The notes under the pieces were generated by a model. That model ran no database searches, had not been told where the DNA came from, and saw only the letters and a program-made list of their open reading frames with translations. Both the position numbers and the translations under genes were made by a program. From Eubacteriaceae bacterium (GTDB taxonomy: Bacteria > Bacillota > Clostridia > Eubacteriales > Alkalibacteraceae): 10,022 nucleotides of DNA. Numbering within the stretch: the first letter of the stretch is position 1; every line of letters starts with the position of its first letter. Below are positions 1 to 7,199 of this stretch, piece by piece. Location of the stretch: positions 1 to 10,022 of the forward strand of contig DMAW01000118.1 in NCBI GenBank assembly GCA_003446375.1, read 5' to 3'.

Positions 1-807
1 CATTACAGGTGCGTTGTAAATTATGCTTCCCATGGAAACATAATCAACACCTGTATCTGCAACTTTGGCGAGATTATTTAAATTTATATTGCCTGAAGCT
101 TCGGTAATTGCTTTACCATCTATGATTTTGATTGCTTCTTTCATGGTATCGATGTCCATATTATCAAGCATTATGATATCTACATTTGACATAAGGGCTT
201 CTTTAACCATTTCGAGAGTCTCAGTTTCAACTTCAATCTTGCGGACAAAAGGAGAGCTTTTTCTTGCAAGGTTAACTGCCGGAGTTATTCCGCCGGCAGC
301 CATGATGTGGTTGTCTTTGATTAGAATGCCGTCTGACAGACAGTGGCGGTGGTTATATCCTCCGCCGCAAAGAACAGCCGACTTTTCGAAGATCCTGAAA
401 TTGGGAGTGGTCTTTCTCGTGTCTAAAATCTTGCATCCGGTGTCTTTTAGTATCTTAGTTGCTTTTTTTGTCTCAGTTGCAATTCCGCTCATTCTTTGGA
501 GTATGTTCAAAGCCGTCCTCTCACCTGAGAGGATATTGCGCGTATTGCCTACAAGAACTGCTATGATCTCGCCGTATGATACCGAGTCGCCCTCGGATTT
601 TTTGAATTCAAACTCCACATCTCCTAAAAGTTCAAAGGTGCGCTTGAAAGGAACCAGTCCGCATATAACTCCGGTTGATTTTGCAATAAGCTCAACTCTG
701 CAACGACTGTTCAAATCGATTATAGAATCAGTAGTAGCATCGCCGAAAGGCATATCCTCCCTTAAAGCTGCAAGTATTAATCTATCCATTTCATTGGAAT
801 TCATCAT
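1..807 (-). CDS. nadC: Nicotinate-nucleotide pyrophosphorylase (quinolinate phosphoribosyltransferase), 3' end cut by window
   Basis: This cytoplasmic enzyme converts quinolinate and PRPP to nicotinate mononucleotide, CO2 and pyrophosphate, the last step of the de novo branch. I translated 269 residues from the minus strand. Family blocks are ERTALNILQRMSGIAT (residues 96-111), DTRKTTPNFR (129-138), GGGYNHRHCLSDGILIKDNH (148-167) and the late GVDYVSMGS (253-261). They include the Arg, Lys and His residues that bind phosphate and substrate in the family. Only about 10 to 20 C-terminal residues should be missing. The start is ATG at 807 or the adjacent ATG at 804. Both overlap the end of nadB by 14 to 17 nt, with an AAGGA about 12 nt upstream, so translational coupling to nadB is likely. 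A third in-frame ATG at 789 would shorten the protein by six residues. It is the last gene of the nadA-nadB-nadC order seen here. Identity is near certain; the exact start is less so. Confidence 0.95.
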   Translation of the reverse strand, partial: MMNSNEMDRLILAALREDMPFGDATTDSIIDLNSRCRVELIAKSTGVICGLVPFKRTFELLGDVEFEFKKSEGDSVSYGEIIAVLVGNTRNILSGERTALNILQRMSGIATETKKATKILKDTGCKILDTRKTTPNFRIFEKSAVLCGGGYNHRHCLSDGILIKDNHIMAAGGITPAVNLARKSSPFVRKIEVETETLEMVKEALMSNVDIIMLDNMDIDTMKEAIKIIDGKAITEASGNINLNNLAKVADTGVDYVSMGSIIYNAPVM

Positions 808-2077
808 TATAACAATCAGTCCTTCTTTTGATTTCTTCTATTACCAAGGCACCAGGATCAAATTCCAGGTAAAAGTCATTATTTACAGCCTTTGTTTCGC
901 GACCAGGCATTTTTATTTCCTTTATGCGCGCATTTATATCGTCACAGGCACGTCTTGAAAAGACCAGACCTTCTAAAAGAGAATTACTGGCTAGGCGGTT
1001 TTTGCCGTGGACTCCCGTACACGCAGTTTCTCCTGAAGCGTAGAAATTAGACAAATTTGTTCTGCAGTAGGTATCTATCTTAATTCCGCCCATCATGTAG
1101 TGCTGGGCGGGAAAAACAGGGATAGGTTCCTTTGTGATGTCTATGCCTTGTTCCAGGCATCTTGAATAGACCAAGGGGAATCTCTTTAAAATGAAATTTT
1201 TTTCTTTAAAGGAAATGTCTAAAAGCACGTATCCAGTCTCTTTTGTCTGCTTTCTTATGGAGTCGCATACAATATCTCGTGGAGATAGCTCGTCGACGAA
1301 TCGATCTCCGTTGACATTGTATAGAATGGCTCCTTCTCCACGCAATGCTTCAGTTATCAAAAACTTTCGGTTTCCGGTTTGGCCATCAAAGAGGGCTGTG
1401 GGGTGAAACTGTATGAAAGCCATATCCTTTAAGGAAACATTGTTTTTCAATGCAATGCCTATTCCTTCACCCCTTAAGATTGCTTGGTTGGTGGAGCTTT
1501 TAAAAAGCCCGCCTATGCCGCCTGAGGCAAACATGACAATTTTCGAATTTATGATTCGGGTTTCACTGCCTATCTTTAAGACAACACCGGTACATGCGCC
1601 GCTGCGCACAAGGATATCCAGTACTGTTGTGTGGTCGTATATGTCTATATTGTCATTTAAGCTGATGGCTTCAAACATGGATTTGGATATATAACGCCCT
1701 GTCTTATCCTTTACGTGGAGTATCCTGTTGGTACTGTGGCCGCCTTCTCTAGTGAAATGGAGGTGGCTGTTGGATTTATCGAAGACGACCCCGATATCCA
1801 TTATAGATTTTATGCTTTTAAATGAATTTTCGACCATGATCTTCACAGCTTTGGAATCATTGTGGTATTTTCCGGCTTTTAACGTATCCTCGATATGCAG
1901 TTTCACATCTGCCGCGTCGCGCGCTGTAGCTATGCCGCCCTGAGCAAGAGATGTGTTTGTAGTAGATAAAGTATCTTTTGCCAATAAAAGAACCTTAAGG
2001 TTTTTGTCCAGGTTTATGCAAGTGTTTAGCCCTGCTATGCCGGTTCCGACGACTATCACATCATAATATTCTTTCAT
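791..2077 (-). CDS. nadB: L-aspartate oxidase, short form
   Basis: This flavoenzyme oxidises L-aspartate to iminoaspartate, which NadA condenses with dihydroxyacetone phosphate. At 428 residues it carries the N-terminal FAD dinucleotide fold GTGIAGLNTC (11-20), the segment TTNTSLAQGGIA (39-50), REGGHSTNRILH (110-121), ASGGIGGLF (184-192), FIQFHPTAL (221-229), LSPRDIV (264-270), PAQHYMMGGI (323-332) and GKNRLASNSLLEG (358-370). By family comparison H225, R267, H326 and R361 are the substrate-binding or catalytic residues, and E111 matches the conserved Glu of the capping domain. The family is often about 530 residues. This protein ends shortly after the FAD fold and lacks most of the C-terminal helical domain. 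There is no frameshift, so it looks like the natural short form known from some clostridia and thermophiles. Four nucleotides separate it from the nadA stop, and AGGTGAG lies just upstream of its ATG. Fumarate or another anaerobic acceptor probably reoxidises the FAD, which is inference. Confidence 0.95.
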   Translation of the reverse strand: MKEYYDVIVVGTGIAGLNTCINLDKNLKVLLLAKDTLSTTNTSLAQGGIATARDAADVKLHIEDTLKAGKYHNDSKAVKIMVENSFKSIKSIMDIGVVFDKSNSHLHFTREGGHSTNRILHVKDKTGRYISKSMFEAISLNDNIDIYDHTTVLDILVRSGACTGVVLKIGSETRIINSKIVMFASGGIGGLFKSSTNQAILRGEGIGIALKNNVSLKDMAFIQFHPTALFDGQTGNRKFLITEALRGEGAILYNVNGDRFVDELSPRDIVCDSIRKQTKETGYVLLDISFKEKNFILKRFPLVYSRCLEQGIDITKEPIPVFPAQHYMMGGIKIDTYCRTNLSNFYASGETACTGVHGKNRLASNSLLEGLVFSRRACDDINARIKEIKMPGRETKAVNNDFYLEFDPGALVIEEIKRRTDCYNDEFQ

Positions 2078-2081
2078 TTTC

Positions 2082-2993
2082 TCACCTGGACAGTTTATGC
2101 ATGTTTTCCAACGACTTAAAGGCTTTTAACCGTACATCTTCATCAAGGTCAATTTGAAATTTCATTTTATCTAAACTTTCATAGACATCTTTTAAAGTGG
2201 TTTTTTTCATATTGATGCAAGTCATGGTCTTGCCGGGAACATAGAAGTTCTTCTGAGGATTCTTTTGCTTCAGCTCGTGCATGATGCCTTCTTCGGTTAC
2301 TATGATAAAATCTGCTTCATCAGACTTTGTGGCAAAATCTATGATTCCGCTGGTGCTTCCGATATAATCTGCCAGATCACGTACTTCCTTAGGGCATTCA
2401 GGGTGAACCAAAACCTGAGATTTCGGCATCTTTTCTTTTATAGCTAGGATCGATTTAGGATCTACCTTCTCGTGGGTTATGCAAAATCCATCCCAAAGGA
2501 TAAAATTCTTTTCTGGAATCTTCTCGGCAAGATACCCCCCAAGATTTCTGTCAGGCAAAAAAACTATATCCTTTTGAGGGAGATTTCGAATTATCTTCTC
2601 AGCACTCGAAGAGGTTACGCAAACATCACAAAGAGTTTTAACTTCTGTAGATGAATTTATGTATGCAACTACTGCAGCATCAGGATAATCCTTTATAAAA
2701 TCGTTTATATCGTCATAATCCGCCATGTCCGCCATGGGGCAGCCTGCATCGTATACCGGAAGCAGGATAGTTTTTTCGGGTGAGAGTATCTTCGCGCTTT
2801 CGGCCATGAACAAAACTCCACAAAAGACAATCACGTCTTCTTTGCAGTCTTGAGCGTATTTGCTTAAATAGTAGGAATCTCCAACTATATCTGCTATTTC
2901 CTGAATCTCAGGGCGCTGGTAGTAGTGTGCAAGTATTACAGCGTTTTTTTCTTTTTTCAGTCTAAGAATCTGTTCTTTTAAATTTTCAACCAT
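2082..2993 (-). CDS. nadA: Quinolinate synthase (4Fe-4S)
   Basis: NadA condenses iminoaspartate with dihydroxyacetone phosphate to give quinolinate, using an oxygen-sensitive [4Fe-4S] cluster. The 303-residue protein opens with the family block NAVILAHYYQRPEIQEIAD (17-35). It has the three cluster cysteines expected from the family: C85 in DAGCPMADM, C171 in WDGFCITHE and C259 in MTCINMKKTT. HPECP (197-201) and the threonine/serine-rich GSTSG (212-216) are further family marks. Length matches the compact NadA form of about 300 residues. I chose ATG 2993 (MVENLKEQ) because a GGAAAGTGAAG stretch lies just upstream and the alignment with the family begins there. In-frame ATGs at 3011 and 3035 lie next to or inside the operator palindrome and have no ribosome site. 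First gene of the operon, directly behind the NiaR-type operator and promoter, and 4 nt ahead of nadB. Confidence 0.96.
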   Translation of the reverse strand: MVENLKEQILRLKKEKNAVILAHYYQRPEIQEIADIVGDSYYLSKYAQDCKEDVIVFCGVLFMAESAKILSPEKTILLPVYDAGCPMADMADYDDINDFIKDYPDAAVVAYINSSTEVKTLCDVCVTSSSAEKIIRNLPQKDIVFLPDRNLGGYLAEKIPEKNFILWDGFCITHEKVDPKSILAIKEKMPKSQVLVHPECPKEVRDLADYIGSTSGIIDFATKSDEADFIIVTEEGIMHELKQKNPQKNFYVPGKTMTCINMKKTTLKDVYESLDKMKFQIDLDEDVRLKAFKSLENMHKLSR

Positions 2994-3016
2994 ATTATCT
3001 TCACTTTCCATATATA

Positions 3017-3042
3017 TTAACAGGTGTATATACACCTGTTAA
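3017..3042. promoter_or_regulatory. NiaR (YrxA)-type niacin-responsive operator, 26-bp perfect palindrome
   Basis: The palindrome has the core caggtgtatatacacctg at 3021-3038, flanked by TTAA on both sides. Every base from 3017 to 3042 pairs about the centre between 3029 and 3030. The ACAGGTGT/ACACCTGT halves fit the operator known for NiaR, which represses NAD synthesis and niacin uptake genes in Bacillus and Clostridium when nicotinate is available. It starts 3 bp downstream of the nadA -10 box and so covers the expected transcription start. There is no T-tract, so a terminator is unlikely. That NiaR is the binder is inference from the motif and the regulated genes; the repressor gene is not in the window. 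Confidence 0.88.
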
Positions 3043-3045
3043 CTT

Positions 3046-3074
3046 AGTATATCATTCTGAAAATATATATTCAA
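3046..3074 (-). promoter_or_regulatory. Sigma-A-type promoter of nadABC
   Basis: On the minus strand there is a -35 box TTGAAT (3074-3069), a 17-bp spacer and a -10 box TATACT (3051-3046). The spacing is ideal and the -10 matches five of six consensus bases. The transcription start should fall near 3038, inside the palindromic operator, so a bound repressor would block initiation. Confidence 0.75.
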
Positions 3075-3105
3075 TAAATTAATAAGAAATGACTCGATTG
3101 CATAT

Positions 3106-3131
3106 TAACAGATTAAAAAAAATGCCGATAT
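3106..3131 (+). promoter_or_regulatory. Sigma-28 (SigD/FliA)-like promoter of the diguanylate cyclase gene
   Basis: GCCGATAT at 3124-3131 equals the Bacillus SigD -10 consensus. TAAC at 3106-3109, 14 bp upstream, matches three of four bases of the TAAA -35 element. The position, about 90 bp before the start codon of the REC-GGDEF gene, is sensible. No convincing sigma-A promoter is seen here: TATAGT at 3135-3140 has no matching -35 box. The element also falls within an AT-rich stretch, so a chance match is possible. Confidence 0.55.
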
Positions 3132-3207
3132 GTCTATAGTACATTTAAAGGAAATTACAATTTTGACCAAGCGTCACGGAGTGAGAGCGAGAAGCATTTC
3201 TTGTGTT

Positions 3208-3214
3208 AGAGGAG
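3208..3214 (+). promoter_or_regulatory. Ribosome binding site that fixes the diguanylate cyclase start
   Basis: AGAGGAG lies 8 nt before ATG 3223. The same frame is open upstream to an ATG at 3130, but that codon overlaps the SigD-like -10 element and has no ribosome site. Translation should therefore start at 3223. Confidence 0.8.
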
Positions 3215-3222
3215 TTGTTAAA

Positions 3223-4134
3223 ATGGATCTGGAAAAGATCGGCAAACAAAAAGTTCTTATTGTAGAAGATACGACTATTTTTGTAAAAATTCTTCGAGAT
3301 ATAGTAAATGATATCTGCGAAGTGATTTGGGCCTCGGATGCCAAGGAGGCTCTTGATGTATTGGAGACGGGAACAGAGATAGACCTTATATTGATGGATG
3401 TGGTATTGCCGGACATGAACGGCTATGACTTGGTAAGGCTTATAAAAAATAATGTTATGACAAGAGATATCCCGATAATCTTCATAACCGGTTTAAACGG
3501 AGAACAAGACGAAGAGTACGGGCTTAAAGTCGGTGCAATAGACTATATAACCAAGCCTTTCAGCAAAAGCATAGTAAAGGCGAGAATAAAAAATCACCTC
3601 GAATTAAAGAGGTATAGAGATGTGCTTAGAGATCTTAGCATGCTGGATGGATTGACAGGGATAAACAACAGAAGAAGATTCAATGAATATATGATAATGG
3701 AATGGAAGCGAGGGGCAAGAAACAAAACCGACCTGACAGTTCTATTGATTGATATCGATCACTTTAAGCTATATAACGACCGCTACGGACATCTGCAGGG
3801 GGATGAATGCCTAAAAGCGATAGCAAATAAAGCAAAAGAGATGTTGGGGCGGCCTGGAGACTTTATAGCCAGATGGGGTGGAGAAGAGTTTGTGTGCATA
3901 TTGCCGGAAACAGATTTAGATGGTGGAATTGCAGTTGCAGAAAGATTTAGAAAGGGCATATACGATATGAATATACCCAATGAAGAGCTTGATGCAGGAG
4001 GCAGAGTGACTGTCAGCATAGGAATAGCGCACATGGTGCCCGAAAAGAGCGTTAAATGGGAAGCTCTTATAAGCAAGGCTGATGAGAAGCTTTATATGGC
4101 AAAGGAAGCTGGGAGAAACAGAGTTTCGTGGTAG
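3223..4134 (+). CDS. Response regulator with diguanylate cyclase output (REC-GGDEF)
   Basis: This is a 303-residue cytoplasmic protein that should make the second messenger c-di-GMP from two GTP under phosphorylation control. The REC domain spans about 9-125. It has the acidic pocket E15-D16, phosphoacceptor D59 in LILMDVVLPDMNG, T89 and K111 in TKPF. A short helical linker (about 126-140) leads to the GGDEF domain (about 141-303) with LDGLTGINNRRRF (141-153), DIDHFKLYNDRYGHLQGD (177-194) and the active-site motif GGEEF (219-223). RPGD (210-213), five residues before GGEEF, is an intact inhibitory I-site, so product feedback is likely. No partner histidine kinase is encoded nearby. A SigD-like promoter in front suggests expression with motility genes. 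The layout matches the PleD/WspR class with a single REC. There is no terminator before msrB, 49 nt downstream, so the two may be cotranscribed. Activity is inferred from intact motifs. Confidence 0.94.
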   Translation: MDLEKIGKQKVLIVEDTTIFVKILRDIVNDICEVIWASDAKEALDVLETGTEIDLILMDVVLPDMNGYDLVRLIKNNVMTRDIPIIFITGLNGEQDEEYGLKVGAIDYITKPFSKSIVKARIKNHLELKRYRDVLRDLSMLDGLTGINNRRRFNEYMIMEWKRGARNKTDLTVLLIDIDHFKLYNDRYGHLQGDECLKAIANKAKEMLGRPGDFIARWGGEEFVCILPETDLDGGIAVAERFRKGIYDMNIPNEELDAGGRVTVSIGIAHMVPEKSVKWEALISKADEKLYMAKEAGRNRVSW

Positions 4135-4183
4135 CGCATGAGGGTATATAAATATCATAACCATTCATAAAGAAGGTGATGAT

Positions 4184-4621
4184 ATGTTAAGCGACGAAGC
4201 TAAGGATAAAAAGCTTGAAGAATTGACGAGACAACAGTACTATGTAACACAACAAAACGGAACGGAAAAGCCATACTCAAGCGAATACTGGGATAAAGAT
4301 GAAGAGGGCATTTATGTAGATGTAGTTTCAGGAGAACCTTTATTTAGTTCAAAGGATAAATACGATGCGGGCTGCGGGTGGCCGAGCTTTACAAAGCCAA
4401 TAAAGAGCAAGCATGTAATAGAGGACATGGATTATTCTCATGGGATGATTCGAAAAGAGGTAAGAAGCCTAGAGGCTGACTCTCATTTAGGGCATGTCTT
4501 TAAAGACGGGCCAAAGCCTTCAGGGCTAAGGTACTGCATAAACGGAGCTGCTTTGAGATTTGTGCCGGTTGAAAAAATGGAAGAAGAAGGTTATGGCGAG
4601 TATTTGGATGGCTTTGATTGA
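4184..4621 (+). CDS. msrB: Peptide-methionine (R)-S-oxide reductase MsrB, zinc-less type
   Basis: MsrB reduces methionine-R-sulfoxide in oxidised proteins, normally with thioredoxin as reductant. The 145-residue protein covers a full MsrB domain. Seen motifs are GTEKPYSSEYWD (26-37), SGEPLFSS (49-56), GCGWPSF (63-69), SHLGHVFKDGP (100-110) and GLRYCINGAALRF (114-126). C118 is the expected catalytic cysteine and C64 in GCGWPS the resolving one. The two CxxC pairs that bind zinc in other MsrBs are replaced (VVSGEP and RSLEADSH), as in the Bacillus enzyme, so no metal is expected. The start has a good ribosome site, AGAAGGTGAT at 4171-4180, 3 nt before the ATG. MsrA is not fused or adjacent. The gene follows the diguanylate cyclase with no terminator between, and is closed by the hairpin at 4635-4675. 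Confidence 0.96.
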   Translation: MLSDEAKDKKLEELTRQQYYVTQQNGTEKPYSSEYWDKDEEGIYVDVVSGEPLFSSKDKYDAGCGWPSFTKPIKSKHVIEDMDYSHGMIRKEVRSLEADSHLGHVFKDGPKPSGLRYCINGAALRFVPVEKMEEEGYGEYLDGFD

Positions 4622-4634
4622 TATCCACGCAGAC

Positions 4635-4680
4635 AGGCGTTTTTAGAAAGGTACATTTCTAAGAGCGTCTTTTTTAATTT
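4635..4680 (+). terminator. Intrinsic terminator after msrB
   Basis: AGGCGTTTTTAGAAA (4635-4649) pairs over 15 positions, including three G-T wobbles, with TTTCTAAGAGCGTCT (4656-4670). The loop is the six bases 4650-4655. A run of T follows at 4671-4675, with more T after AA. It lies 13 bp beyond the msrB stop and separates this unit from the LtaS-like gene. Confidence 0.85.
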
Positions 4681-4689
4681 TTACAGATA

Positions 4690-4698
4690 TGTTATACT
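4690..4698 (+). promoter_or_regulatory. Probable extended -10 promoter of the LtaS-like gene
   Basis: TGTTATACT is an extended -10 element (TG, one base, then TATACT, five of six). The -35 position (about 4670-4675) is only a T-run from the terminator, so recognition would rest on the extended -10. A start near 4705 gives a leader of about 45 nt. The clear terminator just upstream supports a separate promoter here. Confidence 0.5.
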
Positions 4699-4750
4699 TG
4701 CGTTAAGATTTAGATGCGGCATTTAAAGAAGATTTTGATAGGAGCAATGT

Positions 4751-6682
4751 ATGAAAAAAGCTAAAAATATTTACATTGGAATTTACATGGTATTCTCGCT
4801 TATTTACATGGAACTGATATTGAGGGTTGCTACTTCACAAAGCTTTATAGGAAACGGATTTTTCATTGCGGCCATGTTTGTTTCGTTTTATGGATTAACA
4901 GCTTATTTGCTTACGAGCATGTTTGGCAAACGCATCAACAGCTTCTTATCCACGTTGATGCTTATGTTCTTTTGGCTGCTTTTTTCTTCACAACTCGTAT
5001 ACAATAAGATATTCAAAACCTATTATACAGTTTACTCTGTTACAAGGGGGGCAAAAGTGCTTGAATTTTGGCAGGATATCATAATCTATACAACAAGAAG
5101 CATATTGTGGATAATTCTTCTATCATTGCCTTTGACTCTTTATATTGTATATTTCAGAAAAAGAATCAGCTTGAAGCGCCCAGGGTTTAAAAATAGGGCA
5201 GTAGTTTTGGCTTTTGCGCTTATTTTTTATGTAGGAGCTGTTTTTTCGATAAATTTAGGCTCAAAGGATGTATTGTCGTCATATGATTTGTACTACAAAA
5301 GCACAGACCAGATAATGTCTGTAGAGAAATTGGGCTTGGCTACTACCATGAGGTTGGATCTTCAGAGAATGATAAGCGGATGGTCGCCTGTGATTGAAGC
5401 TCCCGAGCTTGAAAATGAAGAAAATGATCCCCCGGAAGAAAAGCCAAGCATCGAATACAACGTAATGGACATAGACTTTGACGAGCTTATAGAAAATGAG
5501 GCAAATGAAGAGCTAAAAGAGATGCATGAGTATTTTGCTAATCTTAATCCTACTCAGAAAAATGAATATACAGGCATCTACGAAGGATATAACCTAATAC
5601 TTATAACTGCGGAAGGCTTTTCGCCTTATGCAGTTCACGAGGAGGTCACACCGACTTTATATAAAATGGTCAATAAAGGCTATAACTTCACAAACTTTTA
5701 TACTCCTATTTGGGGAGTAAGCACATCTGACGGAGAGTACGTAGCATGCACCGGACTTATACCTAAAAGCGGCGTCTGGAGCTTTACGGAATCAGCTAAG
5801 ATAGACATGCCGTTTGTCATGGGGAATCAGCTTAAAAGTCTAGGGTACAAGACCATGGCATACCACAATCACACTTACGATTATTACAATAGGGACAAGT
5901 CCCATCCGAATATGGGATACGACTATAAAGGTGTGGGAAATGGCCTTGAAGTAAAAAAAGTATGGCCTGCATCAGACCTTGAAATGATGGAAGTCACTAT
6001 CCCGGAATTTATTGAAGAAGAGCCGTTTCACACATATTACATGACGGTGAGCGGACATCTTAGATACACGTTTACAGGCAATTCCATGGCAGCCAAAAAC
6101 AGAGATCTTGTTCAGGAGCTTGAGTATTCAGATGATGCAAAGGCGTACATAGCCTGCCAGATAGAGCTGGACAGGGCGCTGGAGCATCTTTTGGCAGAGT
6201 TGGAAGAGCGCGGGATGGCGGACAAGACTCTTATTGCAATCAGTTCTGACCACTATCCTTATGGATTGGAAGAAGATGCGCTAAACGAGCTTGCAGGCCA
6301 CAAGGTTGAGCGGGACTTTGAACTTTACAAAAACCATTTTATATTATATGTAGACGGTATGGAGCCGCAAGTAATTGACAAGCCGGCATCAAGCCTTGAT
6401 ATCATACCAACCATATCAAATATGCTTGGGCTGGAATTTGATTCAAGGCTGTTGATGGGCAGAGACATCTTTGCTCCGGGAGAGCCTTTGGTTATATTCA
6501 GCAACAGAAGCTTCATTACCGACAAGGCCCGATACAATTCCCGAACAAAGGAATTTGAAACGACCGAAGGGATAAACGTCAGTGATACATATCAAAGGCG
6601 GATACAAAATATAATAAATGCAAAGTTTTATTATTCGGCAAAAATACTGGAAACCGATTATTATTCAAAGATTTTAAAGTAA
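4751..6682 (+). CDS. LtaS-type membrane sulfatase family protein, probable lipoteichoic acid synthase or glycerol-phosphate transferase
   Basis: The protein has 643 residues, like Staphylococcus LtaS. The N-terminal part has about five membrane spans (near 7-25, 36-56, 66-86, 110-136, 149-168), then a linker and an extracellular sulfatase-fold domain (about 278-600). Catalytic marks by comparison with LtaS are metal ligand E288 in LITAEGFS, nucleophile T325 in GVSTSDGEY, H436 in SGH and metal ligands D500-H501 in SSDHYPYG. This family moves glycerol-phosphate from phosphatidylglycerol onto a membrane glycolipid. Some relatives act as primases or transfer other phospho-groups, so substrate is inference. 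The linker is unusually acidic (about 217-262). No clear signal peptidase site after an AxA motif is seen, unlike LtaS proteins that are shed. Start: AGGAG at 4740-4744, 6 nt before ATG. It appears monocistronic, with a terminator upstream and a convergent gene abutting its stop codon. Confidence 0.88.
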   Translation: MKKAKNIYIGIYMVFSLIYMELILRVATSQSFIGNGFFIAAMFVSFYGLTAYLLTSMFGKRINSFLSTLMLMFFWLLFSSQLVYNKIFKTYYTVYSVTRGAKVLEFWQDIIIYTTRSILWIILLSLPLTLYIVYFRKRISLKRPGFKNRAVVLAFALIFYVGAVFSINLGSKDVLSSYDLYYKSTDQIMSVEKLGLATTMRLDLQRMISGWSPVIEAPELENEENDPPEEKPSIEYNVMDIDFDELIENEANEELKEMHEYFANLNPTQKNEYTGIYEGYNLILITAEGFSPYAVHEEVTPTLYKMVNKGYNFTNFYTPIWGVSTSDGEYVACTGLIPKSGVWSFTESAKIDMPFVMGNQLKSLGYKTMAYHNHTYDYYNRDKSHPNMGYDYKGVGNGLEVKKVWPASDLEMMEVTIPEFIEEEPFHTYYMTVSGHLRYTFTGNSMAAKNRDLVQELEYSDDAKAYIACQIELDRALEHLLAELEERGMADKTLIAISSDHYPYGLEEDALNELAGHKVERDFELYKNHFILYVDGMEPQVIDKPASSLDIIPTISNMLGLEFDSRLLMGRDIFAPGEPLVIFSNRSFITDKARYNSRTKEFETTEGINVSDTYQRRIQNIINAKFYYSAKILETDYYSKILK

Positions 6683-7174
6683 TTACCTTCTCCCGCACTC
6701 TCCGCCTTCGCCCCGAAGAATTTCGATGGCATGGGAAAGGATAGGAATAATGACGTCAAGGCACTCATCAACTGCTTTTTTGCTTCCCGGCATGTTTATG
6801 ATGAGCGTATTGTTTCTTATCCCGGCAACAGCTCTTGAAAGCATTGCTCTGTTTGTTATCTCCATGCTCTTTGCCCTCATGGCCTCCGGTATTCCGGGGG
6901 CTATTTTGTCGACTATTGACAAAGTCGCTTCAGGAGTTATGTCTCGTGGCGAAAAGCCTGTCCCGCCTGTGGTAAGTATCAAATCGACCTTAGCTATATC
7001 GCTCATCTGTATAAGGTTGTATTTTATCTCTTCCATATCATCGGGAACGATTACGTATTCTATCACTTCCCCGGGAATCTCTCTGACTCTTTCAGCTATA
7101 AGCTTTCCACTTTCATCTATTCTTTCTCCAGCATATCCTTTATCGCTTGAAGTAAGTATTCCAACTTTTATCAT
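6683..7174 (-). CDS. MogA/MoaB family molybdopterin adenylyltransferase
   Basis: Members of this family adenylylate molybdopterin so that MoeA can insert molybdate or tungstate. The 163-residue protein is a single MoCF-binding domain. It has GGTGFSPRDITPEAT (70-84), PGIPEAMR (93-100), SRAVAGIR (113-120) and NMPGSKKAVDECL (127-139). D78 and D46 correspond to the conserved aspartates of E. coli MogA, and the Gly-rich loop binds the pterin phosphate. MogA and MoaB cannot be told apart safely by eye, so I give no symbol. ATG 7174 is the start: GGGAGG sits 7 nt upstream. A GTG at 7189 is in frame but overlaps that ribosome site. Its stop codon touches the LtaS-like stop with no spacer. Divergent and downstream lie the small Gly-Gly protein and a tungstate importer, which points to a tungsten- or molybdenum-cofactor role. 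Confidence 0.93.
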   Translation of the reverse strand: MIKVGILTSSDKGYAGERIDESGKLIAERVREIPGEVIEYVIVPDDMEEIKYNLIQMSDIAKVDLILTTGGTGFSPRDITPEATLSIVDKIAPGIPEAMRAKSMEITNRAMLSRAVAGIRNNTLIINMPGSKKAVDECLDVIIPILSHAIEILRGEGGECGRR

Positions 7175-7181
7175 CTGAATT

Positions 7182-7187
7182 CCTCCC
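7182..7187 (-). promoter_or_regulatory. Ribosome binding site that fixes the MogA/MoaB start
   Basis: On the minus strand GGGAGG lies 7 nt before ATG 7174. The alternative in-frame GTG at 7189 shares a base with this site and has no Shine-Dalgarno sequence of its own, so the shorter protein is preferred. Confidence 0.8.
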
Positions 7188-7199
7188 ACGTCTTTTGGA

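Noticed and set aside
65..958. Long plus-strand open frame of 297 codons
   Set aside because: It is antisense to nadC and the end of nadB, both of which have complete family motifs. Its translation has no recognisable domain and there is no ribosome site.
2994..3035. Longer N-terminus for nadA starting at 3035 or 3011
   Set aside because: The first lies within the operator palindrome, upstream of the likely 5' end region, and neither has a ribosome site. Family alignment starts at 2993.
3017..3042. The palindrome as an intrinsic terminator
   Set aside because: It has no T-run on either strand and sits at the nadA promoter, while its sequence fits NiaR operators.
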